Part shown: positions 24,378-33,620 of the stretch, one piece after another
Position numbering within the stretch: the first letter of the stretch is position 1
How the letters are laid out: every line of letters starts with the position of its first letter
NCBI RefSeq assembly: GCF_019679475.1
Contig: NZ_JAIEZP010000001.1
Location: forward strand, 992,001 to 1,056,000
Reading direction: 5' to 3'
Length of the DNA: 64,000 nt
Origin: Hyphomonas sediminis
GTDB lineage: Bacteria > Pseudomonadota > Alphaproteobacteria > Caulobacterales > Hyphomonadaceae
Position numbers and translations under genes: made by a program
Notes under the pieces: generated by a model
What the model was told of the DNA's origin: nothing
The model's database searches: none
Seen by the model: the letters and a program-made list of their open reading frames with translations, nothing else

Positions 24378-26564
24378 TCAGCCTTCTGCCGGCGAGGGCT
24401 CGGCGAAGCCGCGATTGCGCAGCAGTGGCTCAATGCCGGGGTCAGAACCGCGGAAGTTGCGGTAGAGCTCATCGGTCTCGCGCAGGCCGCCGGATTCGAA
24501 GACCCATTGTTTCAGCTTCGCAGCGACTTCCGGATTGAAGATGTCGCCGGTCTGCTTGAAGGCGTCGAAGCCGTCTGCATCGAGGATCTCCGCCCACAGA
24601 TAGGCGTAGTAGCCGGCTGCATAGCCGCCCGCAAAGATGTGGGAGAAATAGGTCGAGCGATAACGCGGCTCGATGATCTCCGGAATGCCGTACTTTTCGA
24701 GGACGGATTTTTCGAAGGCGCGCGCATCGGTGATCTTCGCGGCTTCTTCAGAGGAGAGCATGTGCCAGTGCAGGTCGATCAGGGAGGCGGCGATGTATTC
24801 GGTCGTCTTGAAGCCCTGATTGAAGGTTGAGGCCTTGTTCATCTTGTCGACAAGATCCTGCGGCAGCGGCGCGCCGGTTTCGTAATGCTTGGCATACATT
24901 GCCAGCACCTGCGGCTCGGTTACCCAGTGTTCCATGATCTGCGAGGGCAGCTCAACATAGTCCGGGCCGCCATAGACGCCGGAGAAGCTGGCGTAGCGGA
25001 TCTGCGTCAGCAGGCCGTGCAGACCGTGGCCGAACTCGTGGAAGAGGGTTTCCACTTCGGTCGGCGAGAGCAGGGCCGGCTGGCCGGCGGCCGGCGTGAC
25101 CAGGTTCATGTTGTTGGTGATGATCGGGCGGATGCGCTCGCCATCAACATCGGACGCCGACTGATAGGTGCTCATCCAGGCGCCGCCGCGCTTCGTTTCG
25201 CGGGCGAAGTTGTCGATCATCAGAAGACCAAGATGCTCGCCGGTGGCGTTGTCGGTCACTTCATAGGATTTCACGACCGGGTTCCAGCCATCGACCGGAA
25301 CTTCCTTGAAGGAGATGTTGAAGAGGCGGGAAGCCACTTCGAATGCACCTTCCGTGGACGCACCAAGTTCGAAATAGGGGCGCAGCTGGTTTTCATCGAA
25401 AGCGTAGCGGTCGGCACGGACTTTTTCAGAGTAGAACCACCAGTCATGTCCGAGGATCTCGTGACCGGCGATCTTTTCCATGTCTGCCTGCTCTTCAGCG
25501 GCGCGTTCCAGGGCAGGCTTAAGAACCTTTTCCAGGAATTCGACGGCAGCTTCCGGCGTGTGGGCCATGCGCTGCTCAAGCACATAATGCGCATGGCTCT
25601 TATAGCCCATCAGTTCGGCGCGCTTGGCCCGAAGCTGGGCGAGCTTGATGGCGAGCGGGCCGTTGTCATACTCGCCGGAAGAGGCAACCAGGCGGTAGCC
25701 GTCGAAGAGTTGCGAGCGCAGATCGCGGTCTTCCGCGCTGGACATGAAGCCTTCGAAGAAGGAGCGGCTGATGCCGACGCGCCATTTGTCTTCACCGTCC
25801 ACCTTGATGGCGTTCTTGAAGTCGTCCGACAGGCCGCCGAGGCGGGCCGCATCGTTGATTTCCAGTTTGAAGGCGTTGGTGGCGTTGAGCAGGTTCTGTC
25901 CGTACTCGGTCGTCAGGCCGGAGATTTCAGCGTTGAGCTTGGCGACTTCCGCCTGAACATCCGGCGAGAGGTTTGCACCAGCACGGACGAAGTTGCGGTG
26001 GGTCAACTCCAGCAGGCGTGCGTCCTGCTCGTCGAGGCCGAGGCGGTCTTTCTGGTCGTAGACAGCCTGCACGCGGGCGAAGAGTTTCGGGTTGAAGGTG
26101 ATCGCATCCTGCTCACGGGTGAGCATCGGATAGATTTCGCCTTCCAGGGCGTTCAGCGCGTCATTGGTGTCGGTATTGGTGATATTGCCGAACACGCGGA
26201 CTGCCTTGTCGAGCGACTTGCCCGAAGCCTCCATCGCCAGGATGGTGTTCTCGAAGGTCGGCTCTTCAGGATTGTTGACGATGGCGTCGATCTCGGCGCG
26301 CATCTCGAGGATGCCCTTCTTGACCGCCGGCATGTAGTGCTCGTTCTTGATCTCGGCGAAGGGCGGAACGCCATACTCGCCGGTCCATTCGGCGCGGAAG
26401 GGGTTTCCTTCGAGCTCTGCATCGGAAACGGTGATTTCGGGCAGTTCGATCTGGCTGGTGACTTCCGATTCAGGCTTGGCCGCTTCCGGAGCGCCGCAGG
26501 CGGCTGTGGCGGCAAGAACAAGAGCGGCGGCGCCGCCCTTCAGGGCTTCGGTCATTTTCATCAT
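24378..26564 (-). CDS. M3 family metallopeptidase (peptidyl-dipeptidase Dcp-like), lipoprotein
   Basis: A 728-aa zinc peptidase. The zinc site HEFGH (His509, Glu510, His513) lies in VETLFHEFGHGLHGLL. The C-terminal motif FSHIFAGGYAAGYYAYLWAEILDAD is diagnostic for the M3A dipeptidyl-carboxypeptidase/oligopeptidase branch. The N-terminus is a signal peptide with AATAAC (Cys23), so it is probably a periplasmic lipoprotein, unlike cytosolic E. coli Dcp. Three in-frame ATGs (codons 1, 2, 4) follow GAGGA; the first two fit spacing. It degrades peptides, likely removing C-terminal dipeptides. Confidence 0.93.
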   Translation of the reverse strand: MMKMTEALKGGAAALVLAATAACGAPEAAKPESEVTSQIELPEITVSDAELEGNPFRAEWTGEYGVPPFAEIKNEHYMPAVKKGILEMRAEIDAIVNNPEEPTFENTILAMEASGKSLDKAVRVFGNITNTDTNDALNALEGEIYPMLTREQDAITFNPKLFARVQAVYDQKDRLGLDEQDARLLELTHRNFVRAGANLSPDVQAEVAKLNAEISGLTTEYGQNLLNATNAFKLEINDAARLGGLSDDFKNAIKVDGEDKWRVGISRSFFEGFMSSAEDRDLRSQLFDGYRLVASSGEYDNGPLAIKLAQLRAKRAELMGYKSHAHYVLEQRMAHTPEAAVEFLEKVLKPALERAAEEQADMEKIAGHEILGHDWWFYSEKVRADRYAFDENQLRPYFELGASTEGAFEVASRLFNISFKEVPVDGWNPVVKSYEVTDNATGEHLGLLMIDNFARETKRGGAWMSTYQSASDVDGERIRPIITNNMNLVTPAAGQPALLSPTEVETLFHEFGHGLHGLLTQIRYASFSGVYGGPDYVELPSQIMEHWVTEPQVLAMYAKHYETGAPLPQDLVDKMNKASTFNQGFKTTEYIAASLIDLHWHMLSSEEAAKITDARAFEKSVLEKYGIPEIIEPRYRSTYFSHIFAGGYAAGYYAYLWAEILDADGFDAFKQTGDIFNPEVAAKLKQWVFESGGLRETDELYRNFRGSDPGIEPLLRNRGFAEPSPAEG

Positions 26565-26683
26565 GCTTCCTCTGGCAACGAAGATTGCAGAGGGTTTAGA
26601 CAGCTGAGGCGGAGATTTCCAGAGAAACGGGCAGGAAGGGGCGATTTCGTGCGAGAATTGCCCCGAATGCCGGAAATTTCCGT

Positions 26684-27622
26684 TCAGCGGGGCAGGCGGG
26701 AGACCACCTGGTGGTATTCTGCAAGCGTTTCCTCGAAGACCTGGGCGACCGGTTTGACCTCCTTGATCCGCCCGGCGACCTGACCTGTAAGGGCGATGCC
26801 GGCCTCCAGGTCTCCCTTGAAGTAGACCGCCTGCGTGCCGGCGAATTCGCCGAAGATGTTGGGGCTGCCTTCTTTCTCGAGGCGCGTGGTGCGTTCGGTA
26901 CGCAGGGCGCGCAGGGCCGGGCCGGGGCCTTGCCGGTTAAGGAACACGGTGTCGGTCGCGTCGGCGCCCACGATGGCGTCTTTCCAGTTCGGATGGACCG
27001 GGCTTTCGGCGGAAGAGAGAATGCGCGTGCCCATCAGCACGCCTTCAGCGCCGAGGGCGAAGGCGGCTGCCATGCTGCGTCCATCCGTGATGCCGCCGGC
27101 AGCGACGACGGGCACATCGACCGCTTCGCAGACCTGCGGGATCAGGACCATCGAGGCGACATCCTTGGCATTCTTGAAGCCGCCGCCTTCGCCGCCCTCC
27201 ACGATCAACCCGTCGACACCTGCCTCAATGGCGCGCAGCGCGCCGGACAGGGAAGGGACCACATGGAAGACCGTTAGCCCGGCTTCTTTCAGGGTTGCGG
27301 TGTATTTCATCGGGTCGCCCGCCGAAGTGGTGACGAATTTGATGCCCTGATCGATGATGAAGGGGATGATATCCGGATCGCGCACGAAGGCCTGGGCGAC
27401 GTTCACGCCGAAGGGCTTGTCCGTCAGGGTTTTCATTTTCCGGATTTCGTCTCGGATCGCGTCCAGCTCGCCCGAAGACGTTTCGATGATGCCCATGCCG
27501 CCGGCATTGGAAACAGCCGAAGAGAGCTGCGAGCGGGCGATCCAGCCCATGGCCGCCTGGATGATTGGCTTCTCGATGCCGAGCATTTCAGTGATGCGGG
27601 TCTTGATGGGCGGGGCGGGCAT
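26684..27622 (-). CDS. Nitronate monooxygenase family FMN protein
   Basis: A 312-aa TIM-barrel flavoprotein related to 2-nitropropane dioxygenase and FabK. Conserved blocks: KPIIQAAMGWIARSQLSSAVSNAGGMGII at the N-terminus, LIVEGGEGGGFKN, then VPVVAAGGITDGRSMAAAFALGAEGVLMGTR, which forms the FMN phosphate site. The ATG at 27622 follows GGAGG. Members oxidise nitronates or act as enoyl reductases; the substrate here is not predictable. Confidence 0.9.
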   Translation of the reverse strand: MPAPPIKTRITEMLGIEKPIIQAAMGWIARSQLSSAVSNAGGMGIIETSSGELDAIRDEIRKMKTLTDKPFGVNVAQAFVRDPDIIPFIIDQGIKFVTTSAGDPMKYTATLKEAGLTVFHVVPSLSGALRAIEAGVDGLIVEGGEGGGFKNAKDVASMVLIPQVCEAVDVPVVAAGGITDGRSMAAAFALGAEGVLMGTRILSSAESPVHPNWKDAIVGADATDTVFLNRQGPGPALRALRTERTTRLEKEGSPNIFGEFAGTQAVYFKGDLEAGIALTGQVAGRIKEVKPVAQVFEETLAEYHQVVSRLPR

Positions 27623-27709
27623 GGCGGTTTCCTCCGGTCGGTGTCTTGTTATCGCGGGAAAGATAGGGGCTGCTGACGCAGCGGGAGGCAAGGGCCGCTG
27701 CGCGTCCGG

Positions 27710-28057
27710 TCAGCTGCCGCGCGGATGGGCGGTGCCGTGGAGGGCGGCAAAGTGCCGGGCGATCAGGCGGGCGGAGGGCAGGTAGGCATGGCCGCCGGCT
27801 TCGGAATAGGGAATGCCGGGCGCGCGCGGGCTGGCGGCGGCCAGCACGAGGGTCGGCGCATTGTGATTGCCAGGGCCAAGTAGATCCACGATGGGCGCGC
27901 GCGGATGGTCGATGCCGACATATTCAATGTCGAGCGCCTCTTTCAATGCAGGATACCAGGCGAGCACGCCCCAGATCTCAGCGCATTCGGGGCAGAACTC
28001 CCGCCGCCCATTGGCTTCGAAACCGGGCGGCAGGATGAAAAGCGTGTCTCGGGTCAT
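27710..28057 (-). CDS. DUF3088 domain protein
   Basis: A 115-aa protein with a thioredoxin-like look: LFILPPGFEANGRREFCPECAEIWGVLAWYPALK, then VDLLGPGNHNAPTLVLA. The CPEC pair near residue 22-25 could be redox active or bind metal. Function of the family is unknown. It starts at the ATG at 28057; the extension upstream is antisense to the intergenic region. It is 40 nt downstream of the CBS gene on the same strand. Confidence 0.82.
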   Translation of the reverse strand: MTRDTLFILPPGFEANGRREFCPECAEIWGVLAWYPALKEALDIEYVGIDHPRAPIVDLLGPGNHNAPTLVLAAASPRAPGIPYSEAGGHAYLPSARLIARHFAALHGTAHPRGS

Positions 28058-28097
28058 CGGCGGAAACTCCTCGTTTCCGCGAGCCCTAGCGGGTTTC

Positions 28098-28535
28098 CTA
28101 GCGTCTGGCGACGGCCATGTCCCGAAGGACGTGGATTTCCATCTCCTTGATTTCCTGCAGCTTGGCGAGGATGGCGCGCACGCCGACCACGGCGAGCGGT
28201 TTGCCGTTCTCATCCGTCACGATGACGTGGCGAATGCGGTGGTGGCCCATCATGCCGAGTGCGTTGGAGAGGCTTGTGTCTGGCGTGACGGTGACCACGG
28301 GGCGGGTCATCCAGTCTTCGGCGCGCGCTTTGCCAAGTGATCCGTGTCCAGCATTTATGGCGCGCACGATATCGTGATCCGTCAGGATACCGACGAGTTG
28401 GCCGGAGGGACCGGTGACGGCAACGGCGTTGGACGCGGCGCCGATAAGAAGATGAACGGCAGTGGTCAGCAGGTCGTCGGGTTTGCAGGAAAGCAGCGCG
28501 GTTTCACCGCTGCTCAACAGGGACTGGATGGACAT
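28098..28535 (-). CDS. CBS-domain pair protein
   Basis: A 145-aa protein made of two CBS domains (about 8-62 and 72-130), with LVGILTDHDIVRAI at the end of the first and RHVIVTDENGKPLAVVGV in the second. CBS pairs (Bateman modules) bind adenosyl nucleotides and usually regulate partner proteins. AAGGAGG lies 11 nt before the ATG at 28535. No catalytic domain is attached; the partner is unknown. Confidence 0.9.
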   Translation of the reverse strand: MSIQSLLSSGETALLSCKPDDLLTTAVHLLIGAASNAVAVTGPSGQLVGILTDHDIVRAINAGHGSLGKARAEDWMTRPVVTVTPDTSLSNALGMMGHHRIRHVIVTDENGKPLAVVGVRAILAKLQEIKEMEIHVLRDMAVARR

Positions 28536-28827
28536 AGGCAGAGTGCCTCCTTCAGGTGCAGGTTCGCATGGGCCGTGACTGGCCGCAGGCGTGGCTGGCG
28601 AAGGAGATGTGAGGATCGCAGTAAACGGCTTGGCCGCCCATATGGGCCCCGCGCCGACCTGTCCTGTGCGGTCCTGCGCGCCTTGGCTTTCACCTTGCGC
28701 GCTCACCATTTCTGGCGCTCATCTCCGCGGAGGGAGGCTGGCGTCCCGACGGCTGTGCCGGGGGATCTGCGCGGGCCTTTCCGCTACCCTCAAAGCTGCC
28801 ACCAGTGGGACGTGCTGGCAAGGGGGA

Positions 28828-29466
28828 TCAGCTGCCGAGGAGGCCGGAGACACCCTGGCCTGCCTGGACCATCAGCCAGACCAGAATGCCAAGATAGATC
28901 AGCGTAGCAACAATCAGCAGATAGGAAACGATGACGACGAGCCCGTCGCGCTGGGTCATGCCGATGGACATCAGAAGGATGGCAAAGGCGGGCAGCGTGT
29001 TGGAAAATGGGATCAGGCCGAACGGCGCCATCAGCAGGATCGCCGCGAAGATCAGGGCCGCGCCATTGATCCGCGAAGGGATGCCAGCCGCAGTCAGGCC
29101 CTTGAAGCGGGGACGTATGAACCGTTCGATCCGCCCGACAAGGCCGAGGCCGCGCGACAGGGTCTGTTTGATCTTTTCGGCATCAAGCTCCTTCCGCATC
29201 AGCCGCTTCGGCAACCAGGGGAGGCGGTTGGCCGTGATGCCAGCCGCGATCAGGATGATGGCGGGGCCGAAGATGGAGCTGAGCCCCGGAATCGAGATTG
29301 GCAGCAGGAACGGGATCGCCAGCATCGCGCACAGGAACAATAAACCCTGCTCACCAATCAGATCGAACAGATGGCGCAGCGTGATCTTCGGCGTGTCGAT
29401 TTCCGCCAGCGTCTGCCGGAGGGTTTCGCTCAACGAGCCGGATGTGTCTTCAAAGTCTGTGATCAC
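28828..29466 (-). CDS. ExoD family exopolysaccharide synthesis protein
   Basis: A 212-aa membrane protein of the ExoD family, first linked to exopolysaccharide production and alkali tolerance in Sinorhizobium. The N-terminus (LRHLFDLIGEQGLLFLCAMLAIPFLLP) and the NTLPAFAILLMSIGMTQRDG stretch are characteristic. About four or five transmembrane segments. Start ATG at 29466. Divergent from the crotonase-family gene. About 290 nt between it and the CBS gene hold no gene I can recognise. Confidence 0.88.
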   Translation of the reverse strand: MITDFEDTSGSLSETLRQTLAEIDTPKITLRHLFDLIGEQGLLFLCAMLAIPFLLPISIPGLSSIFGPAIILIAAGITANRLPWLPKRLMRKELDAEKIKQTLSRGLGLVGRIERFIRPRFKGLTAAGIPSRINGAALIFAAILLMAPFGLIPFSNTLPAFAILLMSIGMTQRDGLVVIVSYLLIVATLIYLGILVWLMVQAGQGVSGLLGS

Positions 29467-29598
29467 GAAAAAACTGAACGCCTGCGCGGTGACTTGGTTC
29501 CAACGCTCGGGGGTGTGGCGGGGCGCTGGGGCGGATTTATGGCCTTGCGGGGAAGGGGGCGGCAGATAGGGTGCAGGGCAAAGAATTCAGGAGGAAAC

Positions 29599-30411
29599 AT
29601 GAGCGCGGCCTATGACATTACCCAGGACAAATGGGAACGCTTCACATTCGAGCGGAAGGGCCGCGTGCTGACGGCGTATATCACGTCCGACCATCCGGTG
29701 AATGGCGTGGACGAGCAGATGCATACCGAGCTGGCACTGGTGTTCAATTGCCTGCAGCGGGACGCAGAAAGCGACCTTATCATTCTTTCGGCCAAGGGGC
29801 GCGCCTTTTGCGCGGGTGGGGATTTTGACTGGTTCGAGGAGCAGATTGCCCATCCCGAACGTTTCCGCGCCATCGGCTGGGACGCAAAGCAGATCGTCGT
29901 GACGCTGCTGCAGATGGAAAAGCCGATCCTCTGCCGGATGAATGGCGCTGCCGCCGGGCTCGGCGCGACGATTGCGCTGCTGTGCGATGTGATCATTGCC
30001 GACGAAACGGCAAAGATCGGCGACCCGCATGTGAAGGTGGGCCTGGTGGCCGGGGATGGCGGCGCGGTGATCTGGCCGCAGCTGATCGGCTTTGCCAAGG
30101 CGAAGGAACTGCTGATGACGGGCGACCTGCTGAGCGCGCCGGAAGCCAAGGCGCTCGGCCTGATCAATTATGCCGTGCCTGCCGCCGAACTCGACGCAAA
30201 GGTGGACGAAATCGCCGGCAAGATCATGGCCAACCCGAAATGGGCCGTGCGGTGGACGAAGACCGCCGCGAACATTCCGCTGCGCGCGCTGGCCGCGCAG
30301 ATGATGGATGCCAGCATCGGCTGGGAAAGCGTTTCCAACTATCTGGGCGACCGGAAAGAAGCCGTGGCCGCCTTCAAGGAGCGCCGCCCGCCGAAGCTGA
30401 CGGGGGAGTGA
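29599..30411 (+). CDS. Enoyl-CoA hydratase/isomerase family protein with atypical active site
   Basis: A 270-aa crotonase-fold protein. The oxyanion-hole motif AFCAGGDFDWF (69-79) and GLGATIALLCDVIIAD (120-135) are intact. Comparing with mitochondrial enoyl-CoA hydratase, the two catalytic glutamates 20 residues apart correspond to T124 and H144 (GDPHVKVGL). So classical hydratase chemistry is unlikely; it may be an isomerase, thioesterase or other member. GGAGG lies 5 nt before the ATG at 29599. Confidence 0.87.
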   Translation: MSAAYDITQDKWERFTFERKGRVLTAYITSDHPVNGVDEQMHTELALVFNCLQRDAESDLIILSAKGRAFCAGGDFDWFEEQIAHPERFRAIGWDAKQIVVTLLQMEKPILCRMNGAAAGLGATIALLCDVIIADETAKIGDPHVKVGLVAGDGGAVIWPQLIGFAKAKELLMTGDLLSAPEAKALGLINYAVPAAELDAKVDEIAGKIMANPKWAVRWTKTAANIPLRALAAQMMDASIGWESVSNYLGDRKEAVAAFKERRPPKLTGE

Positions 30412-30473
30412 GACGCGCTTTGCCGAAAGGGCTGACCGTTTGACGCCGCCGCCAAGGCGTACTAAATCCCCCT

Positions 30474-30525
30474 CCGTGGTGATTTGGCCGGCCGGCTTGC
30501 AGCCACGTTAAACAAGTCGCTAAAG
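30474..30525 (+). ncRNA. SAM-II riboswitch upstream of metA
   Basis: The stem CGTGG (30475-30479)/CCACG (30503-30507) encloses TGATTTGGCCGGCCGGCTT and TGCAG. The 3' strand TTAAACAAGTCGCTAAAG closes the pseudoknot. This matches the SAM-II (metA) consensus, with its GTGATTTGGCCGG and GTTAAACAAGTCGCTAAAG blocks, essentially in full. SAM-II RNAs precede methionine biosynthesis genes in Alphaproteobacteria and lower their expression when S-adenosylmethionine is abundant. Confidence 0.94.
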
Positions 30526-30534
30526 GGCCGAGAA

Positions 30535-30578
30535 GCAGGAACACCCCGCCCTTCGGGCCTGCCTTCCCCCCTTTTTCG
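30535..30578 (+). terminator. Hairpin and U-tract after the SAM-II riboswitch
   Basis: GCAGG (30535-30539) pairs with CCTGC (30558-30562); inside it GCCC-TTC-GGGC forms a short stem. CCCCCCTTTTT follows at 30566-30576. It lies just after the riboswitch and about 50 nt before the metA start, so it could be the SAM-controlled terminator. The stem is imperfect, so translational control remains possible. Confidence 0.5.
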
Positions 30579-30624
30579 GCATTGTTTATTGGACCTGAAG
30601 CGGGCCGAAGAGGACGTTTGAGCC

Positions 30625-31542
30625 ATGCCGATCCGTATTCCAGATACGCTGCCCGCGCGCGAAACCCTGTTGAAAGAGGGCGTTGCGGTGATGCGCGAGT
30701 CTGACGCTGTGCGTCAGGACATCCGCCCGCTGCAGATCGGCCTTCTGAACCTGATGCCCAACAAGATCCGCACGGAAACGCAGATTGCGCGCCTTCTGGG
30801 CGCCTCGCCGCTGCAGATCGAGCTGACGCTGGTGCGCGTGGGCGGACACACGCCGAAGAATACTTCGCAGGAACACCTGATCAGCTTCTACCAGACCTGG
30901 GAAGAGCTCCGGGAGCGGAAGTTTGACGGCTTTATCGTGACTGGCGCGCCGGTCGAAACGCTGCCCTTTGAAGAGGTAACCTATTGGGAAGAGCTGGCGC
31001 AGATATTCGACTGGACGAAGACGCATGTCCATTCCCCGCTCTATATCTGCTGGGGCGCGATGGCGGCGGCCTGGCATTTCCATGGCCTGCCGAAATATGA
31101 GCTGGAGGCCAAGGCCTTCGGCGTGTTCCGGCACCGCAACCTTGATCCGGCCTCGCCTTATCTCTCCGGCTTTTCCGATGATTTCTCCATTCCCGTTTCC
31201 CGCTGGACCGAGGTGCGCCGCCCCGATGTGCTGGAGCGGCCTGCGCTCCGCCTGCTGATCGACAGCGATGCAACTGGCCCCTGCCTGCTGGAGCATAAGG
31301 AGAGCCGCAGCCTCTTCATGTTCAACCATGTTGAATATGATTCCTTCTCCCTGAAGGAAGAGTTTGACCGCGACCGCAGCCAGGGCAAACAGATCCAGGT
31401 GCCGTTCGGCTATTATCCCGAGGACGATCCGAACCGTCAGCCGCTTAACCGCTGGCGCAGCCATGCCCATCTGCTGTTTGGCAACTGGATCAACCAGACT
31501 TACCAATCCACCCCGTTCAGCCTTGACGAAATCGGCGGATAG
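30625..31542 (+). CDS. metA: Homoserine O-acyltransferase MetA (acetyl-CoA predicted)
   Basis: A 305-aa MetA, cytosolic, first step of methionine synthesis from homoserine. The catalytic residues line up with E. coli: Cys142 in [11 protein letters not shown], His235 and Glu237 in NHVEY. Residue 111 is Glu ([10 protein letters not shown]), where E. coli has Gly. In this family Glu111 goes with acetyl-CoA and Gly with succinyl-CoA, so O-acetylhomoserine is predicted. GAGGA lies about 11 nt upstream of the ATG; a SAM-II riboswitch controls it. Confidence 0.96.
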   Translation: MPIRIPDTLPARETLLKEGVAVMRESDAVRQDIRPLQIGLLNLMPNKIRTETQIARLLGASPLQIELTLVRVGGHTPKNTSQEHLISFYQTWEELRERKFDGFIVTGAPVETLPFEEVTYWEELAQIFDWTKTHVHSPLYICWGAMAAAWHFHGLPKYELEAKAFGVFRHRNLDPASPYLSGFSDDFSIPVSRWTEVRRPDVLERPALRLLIDSDATGPCLLEHKESRSLFMFNHVEYDSFSLKEEFDRDRSQGKQIQVPFGYYPEDDPNRQPLNRWRSHAHLLFGNWINQTYQSTPFSLDEIGG

Positions 31543-31556
31543 AAGAGAACTGCGGC

Positions 31557-32717
31557 ATGACCAGTTTTGCCGCAGAGCCCGATCACGTTACTGAAATCCG
31601 CCGACAGCTTTCCCGCTGGGTGGCGGAGAAGATGCCGCGCGAGAAGCGCCGGCAATGGGACCGGGAGGCGACCTGGGACCGCGCGCTGTTCCGCGAGATT
31701 GCGGAGATGGGCCTCATAGGCCTGACTATTCCGGAAGAATATGGTGGGCAGGGCGAGGATATTTACGCCGCCGCCGCTGTCATCGAAGAGCTGTGCCAGG
31801 GCGGGCCGTCGATGGCCGGACCTTTTATTCACGCGGCCTTTTATGGTGGGCTCAACATCTCCGAGAACGGATCGAAAGCGCAGAAGGAAGAGTTGCTACC
31901 AAAGCTCGCGCGCGGGGAGCTCTTCCTCGCCTATGGCCTGTCCGAGCCGAATGTGGGCGGGGATTTGCCGAGTGTTGAAACGCGCGTGGAACGCCAGGGC
32001 GGCGAGATTGTCATCAAGGGTGCCAAGCGCTGGTGCACGGGCGCAGATTGGGCGGACTATATCTACTGCCTCTGCCGATCGGGCGAGCCGGGCGCGCGTC
32101 ATGGAAACCTCACTTTCGTCCTTGTGCCCACAAAGGCGGAAGGCGTCACCATGGCGCCGATCGAGCATGCCAATCTGCGCTACACCCATTCGATGGATGT
32201 GTTCCTCGATGATGTGCGCCTGCCGGAAAGCGCCATCGTCGGCGGGCCGGAGAAATGGAACAAGGGCTGGGAGGCGCTCGCCGGCCGCGCGCTGGACGTG
32301 GAGAAGATCGAGATTACGGCGGTCGCCTTCGGCCTTGCCCGCGCGGCACTGGAAGAGGCCTGGCGCTATGCCGGGGAGCGCGAGCAGTTTGGCAAGCGCA
32401 TTGGCCAACATCAGGCGATTGCCCATAAGCTTGTGAACGCGCGCACCAAGCTCGCCGCCTGCCGCCACATGCTGTATCACGCCGCCTGGCTGGCGGGCAC
32501 GGGCCAGCCCTGCTCAGCAGAGACGGCGATGGCAAAGCTATATGTGGCCGATACGGGCGTGGAGATCGGCCTTGCCTGCCAGCAGGTGATCGGCGCCTAT
32601 GGCCTGTCGGATGCCTATGACATCGAGCGCAATCTGCGAGATCTTCTGGGCATGCCGATCGTGGGCGGATCATCCGACATGCAGAAGAACAACCTCGCGC
32701 GGATGTGGCGGCTCTGA
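31557..32717 (+). CDS. Acyl-CoA dehydrogenase family protein
   Basis: A 386-aa flavoenzyme of the acyl-CoA dehydrogenase fold. N-terminal helices include EMGLIGLTIPEEYGGQGED; LAYGLSEPNVGGDLPSVETR lies in the FAD-binding middle domain; CSAETAMAKLYVADTGVEIGLACQQVIGAYG is in the C-terminal domain. At the usual end motif the sequence reads IVGGSSDMQKN rather than YEGT-xx-Q, so the classical Glu base of MCAD is not in place; many beta-oxidation and steroid-type homologues vary here. Its stop shares a base with the next ATG. Confidence 0.9.
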   Translation: MTSFAAEPDHVTEIRRQLSRWVAEKMPREKRRQWDREATWDRALFREIAEMGLIGLTIPEEYGGQGEDIYAAAAVIEELCQGGPSMAGPFIHAAFYGGLNISENGSKAQKEELLPKLARGELFLAYGLSEPNVGGDLPSVETRVERQGGEIVIKGAKRWCTGADWADYIYCLCRSGEPGARHGNLTFVLVPTKAEGVTMAPIEHANLRYTHSMDVFLDDVRLPESAIVGGPEKWNKGWEALAGRALDVEKIEITAVAFGLARAALEEAWRYAGEREQFGKRIGQHQAIAHKLVNARTKLAACRHMLYHAAWLAGTGQPCSAETAMAKLYVADTGVEIGLACQQVIGAYGLSDAYDIERNLRDLLGMPIVGGSSDMQKNNLARMWRL

Positions 32718-33604
32718 TGGACACTGTCGCCGCGCCGGAACTTTCCTATGCGGCGTATTTCCACGACCCGCTGAAGCGGGCGCTGGTGCGCGCGGTGGAG
32801 CGGGCGACAGGGCAGCCGAAACTGGCGCGCCTTTATGAGCGCTACCGCGCCGGGGAGCTGGGCGAGACGGGGTTTTTCGATGCGGCGATCCGGCTGCTGG
32901 ATCTGACCGTGCTGTTTGATAGCGCGCGGCTGGCCGATCTGCCGGCAGAGGGGCCGCTGGTGATCGTGGCGAACCATCCTTTCGGCGTGCTCGATGGGCT
33001 CGTCATCAGCTGGCTGGTGGGCCAGCGGCGGCGTGACTTTCGGGTGCTGACGAATTCGGTGCTTGATGCGGTGCCTGAGGCGAGGCCGTTTCTTTTGCCG
33101 GTAGACTTTGCGGCCACGCGGGAGGCGGTGTCGGCCAACATTGCCATGCGCAAGGCGGCGCTGGCGCATGTGAAGGCGGGCGGCTGTGTGATCGTGTTTC
33201 CGGCGGGCGGGGTCTCCACCACGCCGGGGCCGTTCGATCCGCTGGCGGTGGATGACGACTGGAAACCGTTTGCGGCCAAGCTTATCACGCATGGCCGAGC
33301 GGCAGTGACCCCCATCTTCTTTGAGGGGCAGAACTCCCGCCTCTTCCAGATCGCTTCGCATCTGTCGCTGGAGCTGCGGCTGGCGCTGGTGTTCCGGGAG
33401 GTGCGGCGCCGGATGGGTAGGCCTTTAAGGGTCGGGATTGGTGAAACTTTGAGCCCGGCGATGCTGGAAGCGGCCGGAAAACGGCACGATCTGATGGCGT
33501 ATCTGCGGGGGCGAACCTATGGGCTTGCGCCGGAGGGGCGCGCTTTGCGATACCACGAAGCGACGCGGCGTTTCATGGCGAGGAAGCCGAGAATATTCCG
33601 CTGA
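32717..33604 (+). CDS. Lysophospholipid acyltransferase family protein (PlsC-like)
   Basis: A 295-aa membrane-associated acyltransferase. The catalytic motif NHPFGVLDG (an NHX4D block) and the second block VIVFPAGGVSTTPG are visible; together these mark the 1-acylglycerol-3-phosphate acyltransferase superfamily. The ATG at 32717 overlaps the dehydrogenase stop by one base (TGATG). A longer frame exists from GTG at 32705. The acyl acceptor is not determined; relatives include ornithine-lipid and hemolysin-type acyltransferases. Confidence 0.87.
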   Translation: MDTVAAPELSYAAYFHDPLKRALVRAVERATGQPKLARLYERYRAGELGETGFFDAAIRLLDLTVLFDSARLADLPAEGPLVIVANHPFGVLDGLVISWLVGQRRRDFRVLTNSVLDAVPEARPFLLPVDFAATREAVSANIAMRKAALAHVKAGGCVIVFPAGGVSTTPGPFDPLAVDDDWKPFAAKLITHGRAAVTPIFFEGQNSRLFQIASHLSLELRLALVFREVRRRMGRPLRVGIGETLSPAMLEAAGKRHDLMAYLRGRTYGLAPEGRALRYHEATRRFMARKPRIFR

Positions 33605-33620
33605 CTCAATGGGAGGGACT

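Noticed and set aside
24885-26783. 632-aa open frame antisense to the M3 peptidase
   Set aside because: The peptidase on the other strand has its zinc site and family signatures throughout; the antisense frame has none.
28536-28827. Upstream extension of the CBS gene (about 58 extra codons)
   Set aside because: The extension is Pro/Ser-rich with no homology, and AAGGAGG marks the ATG at 28535.
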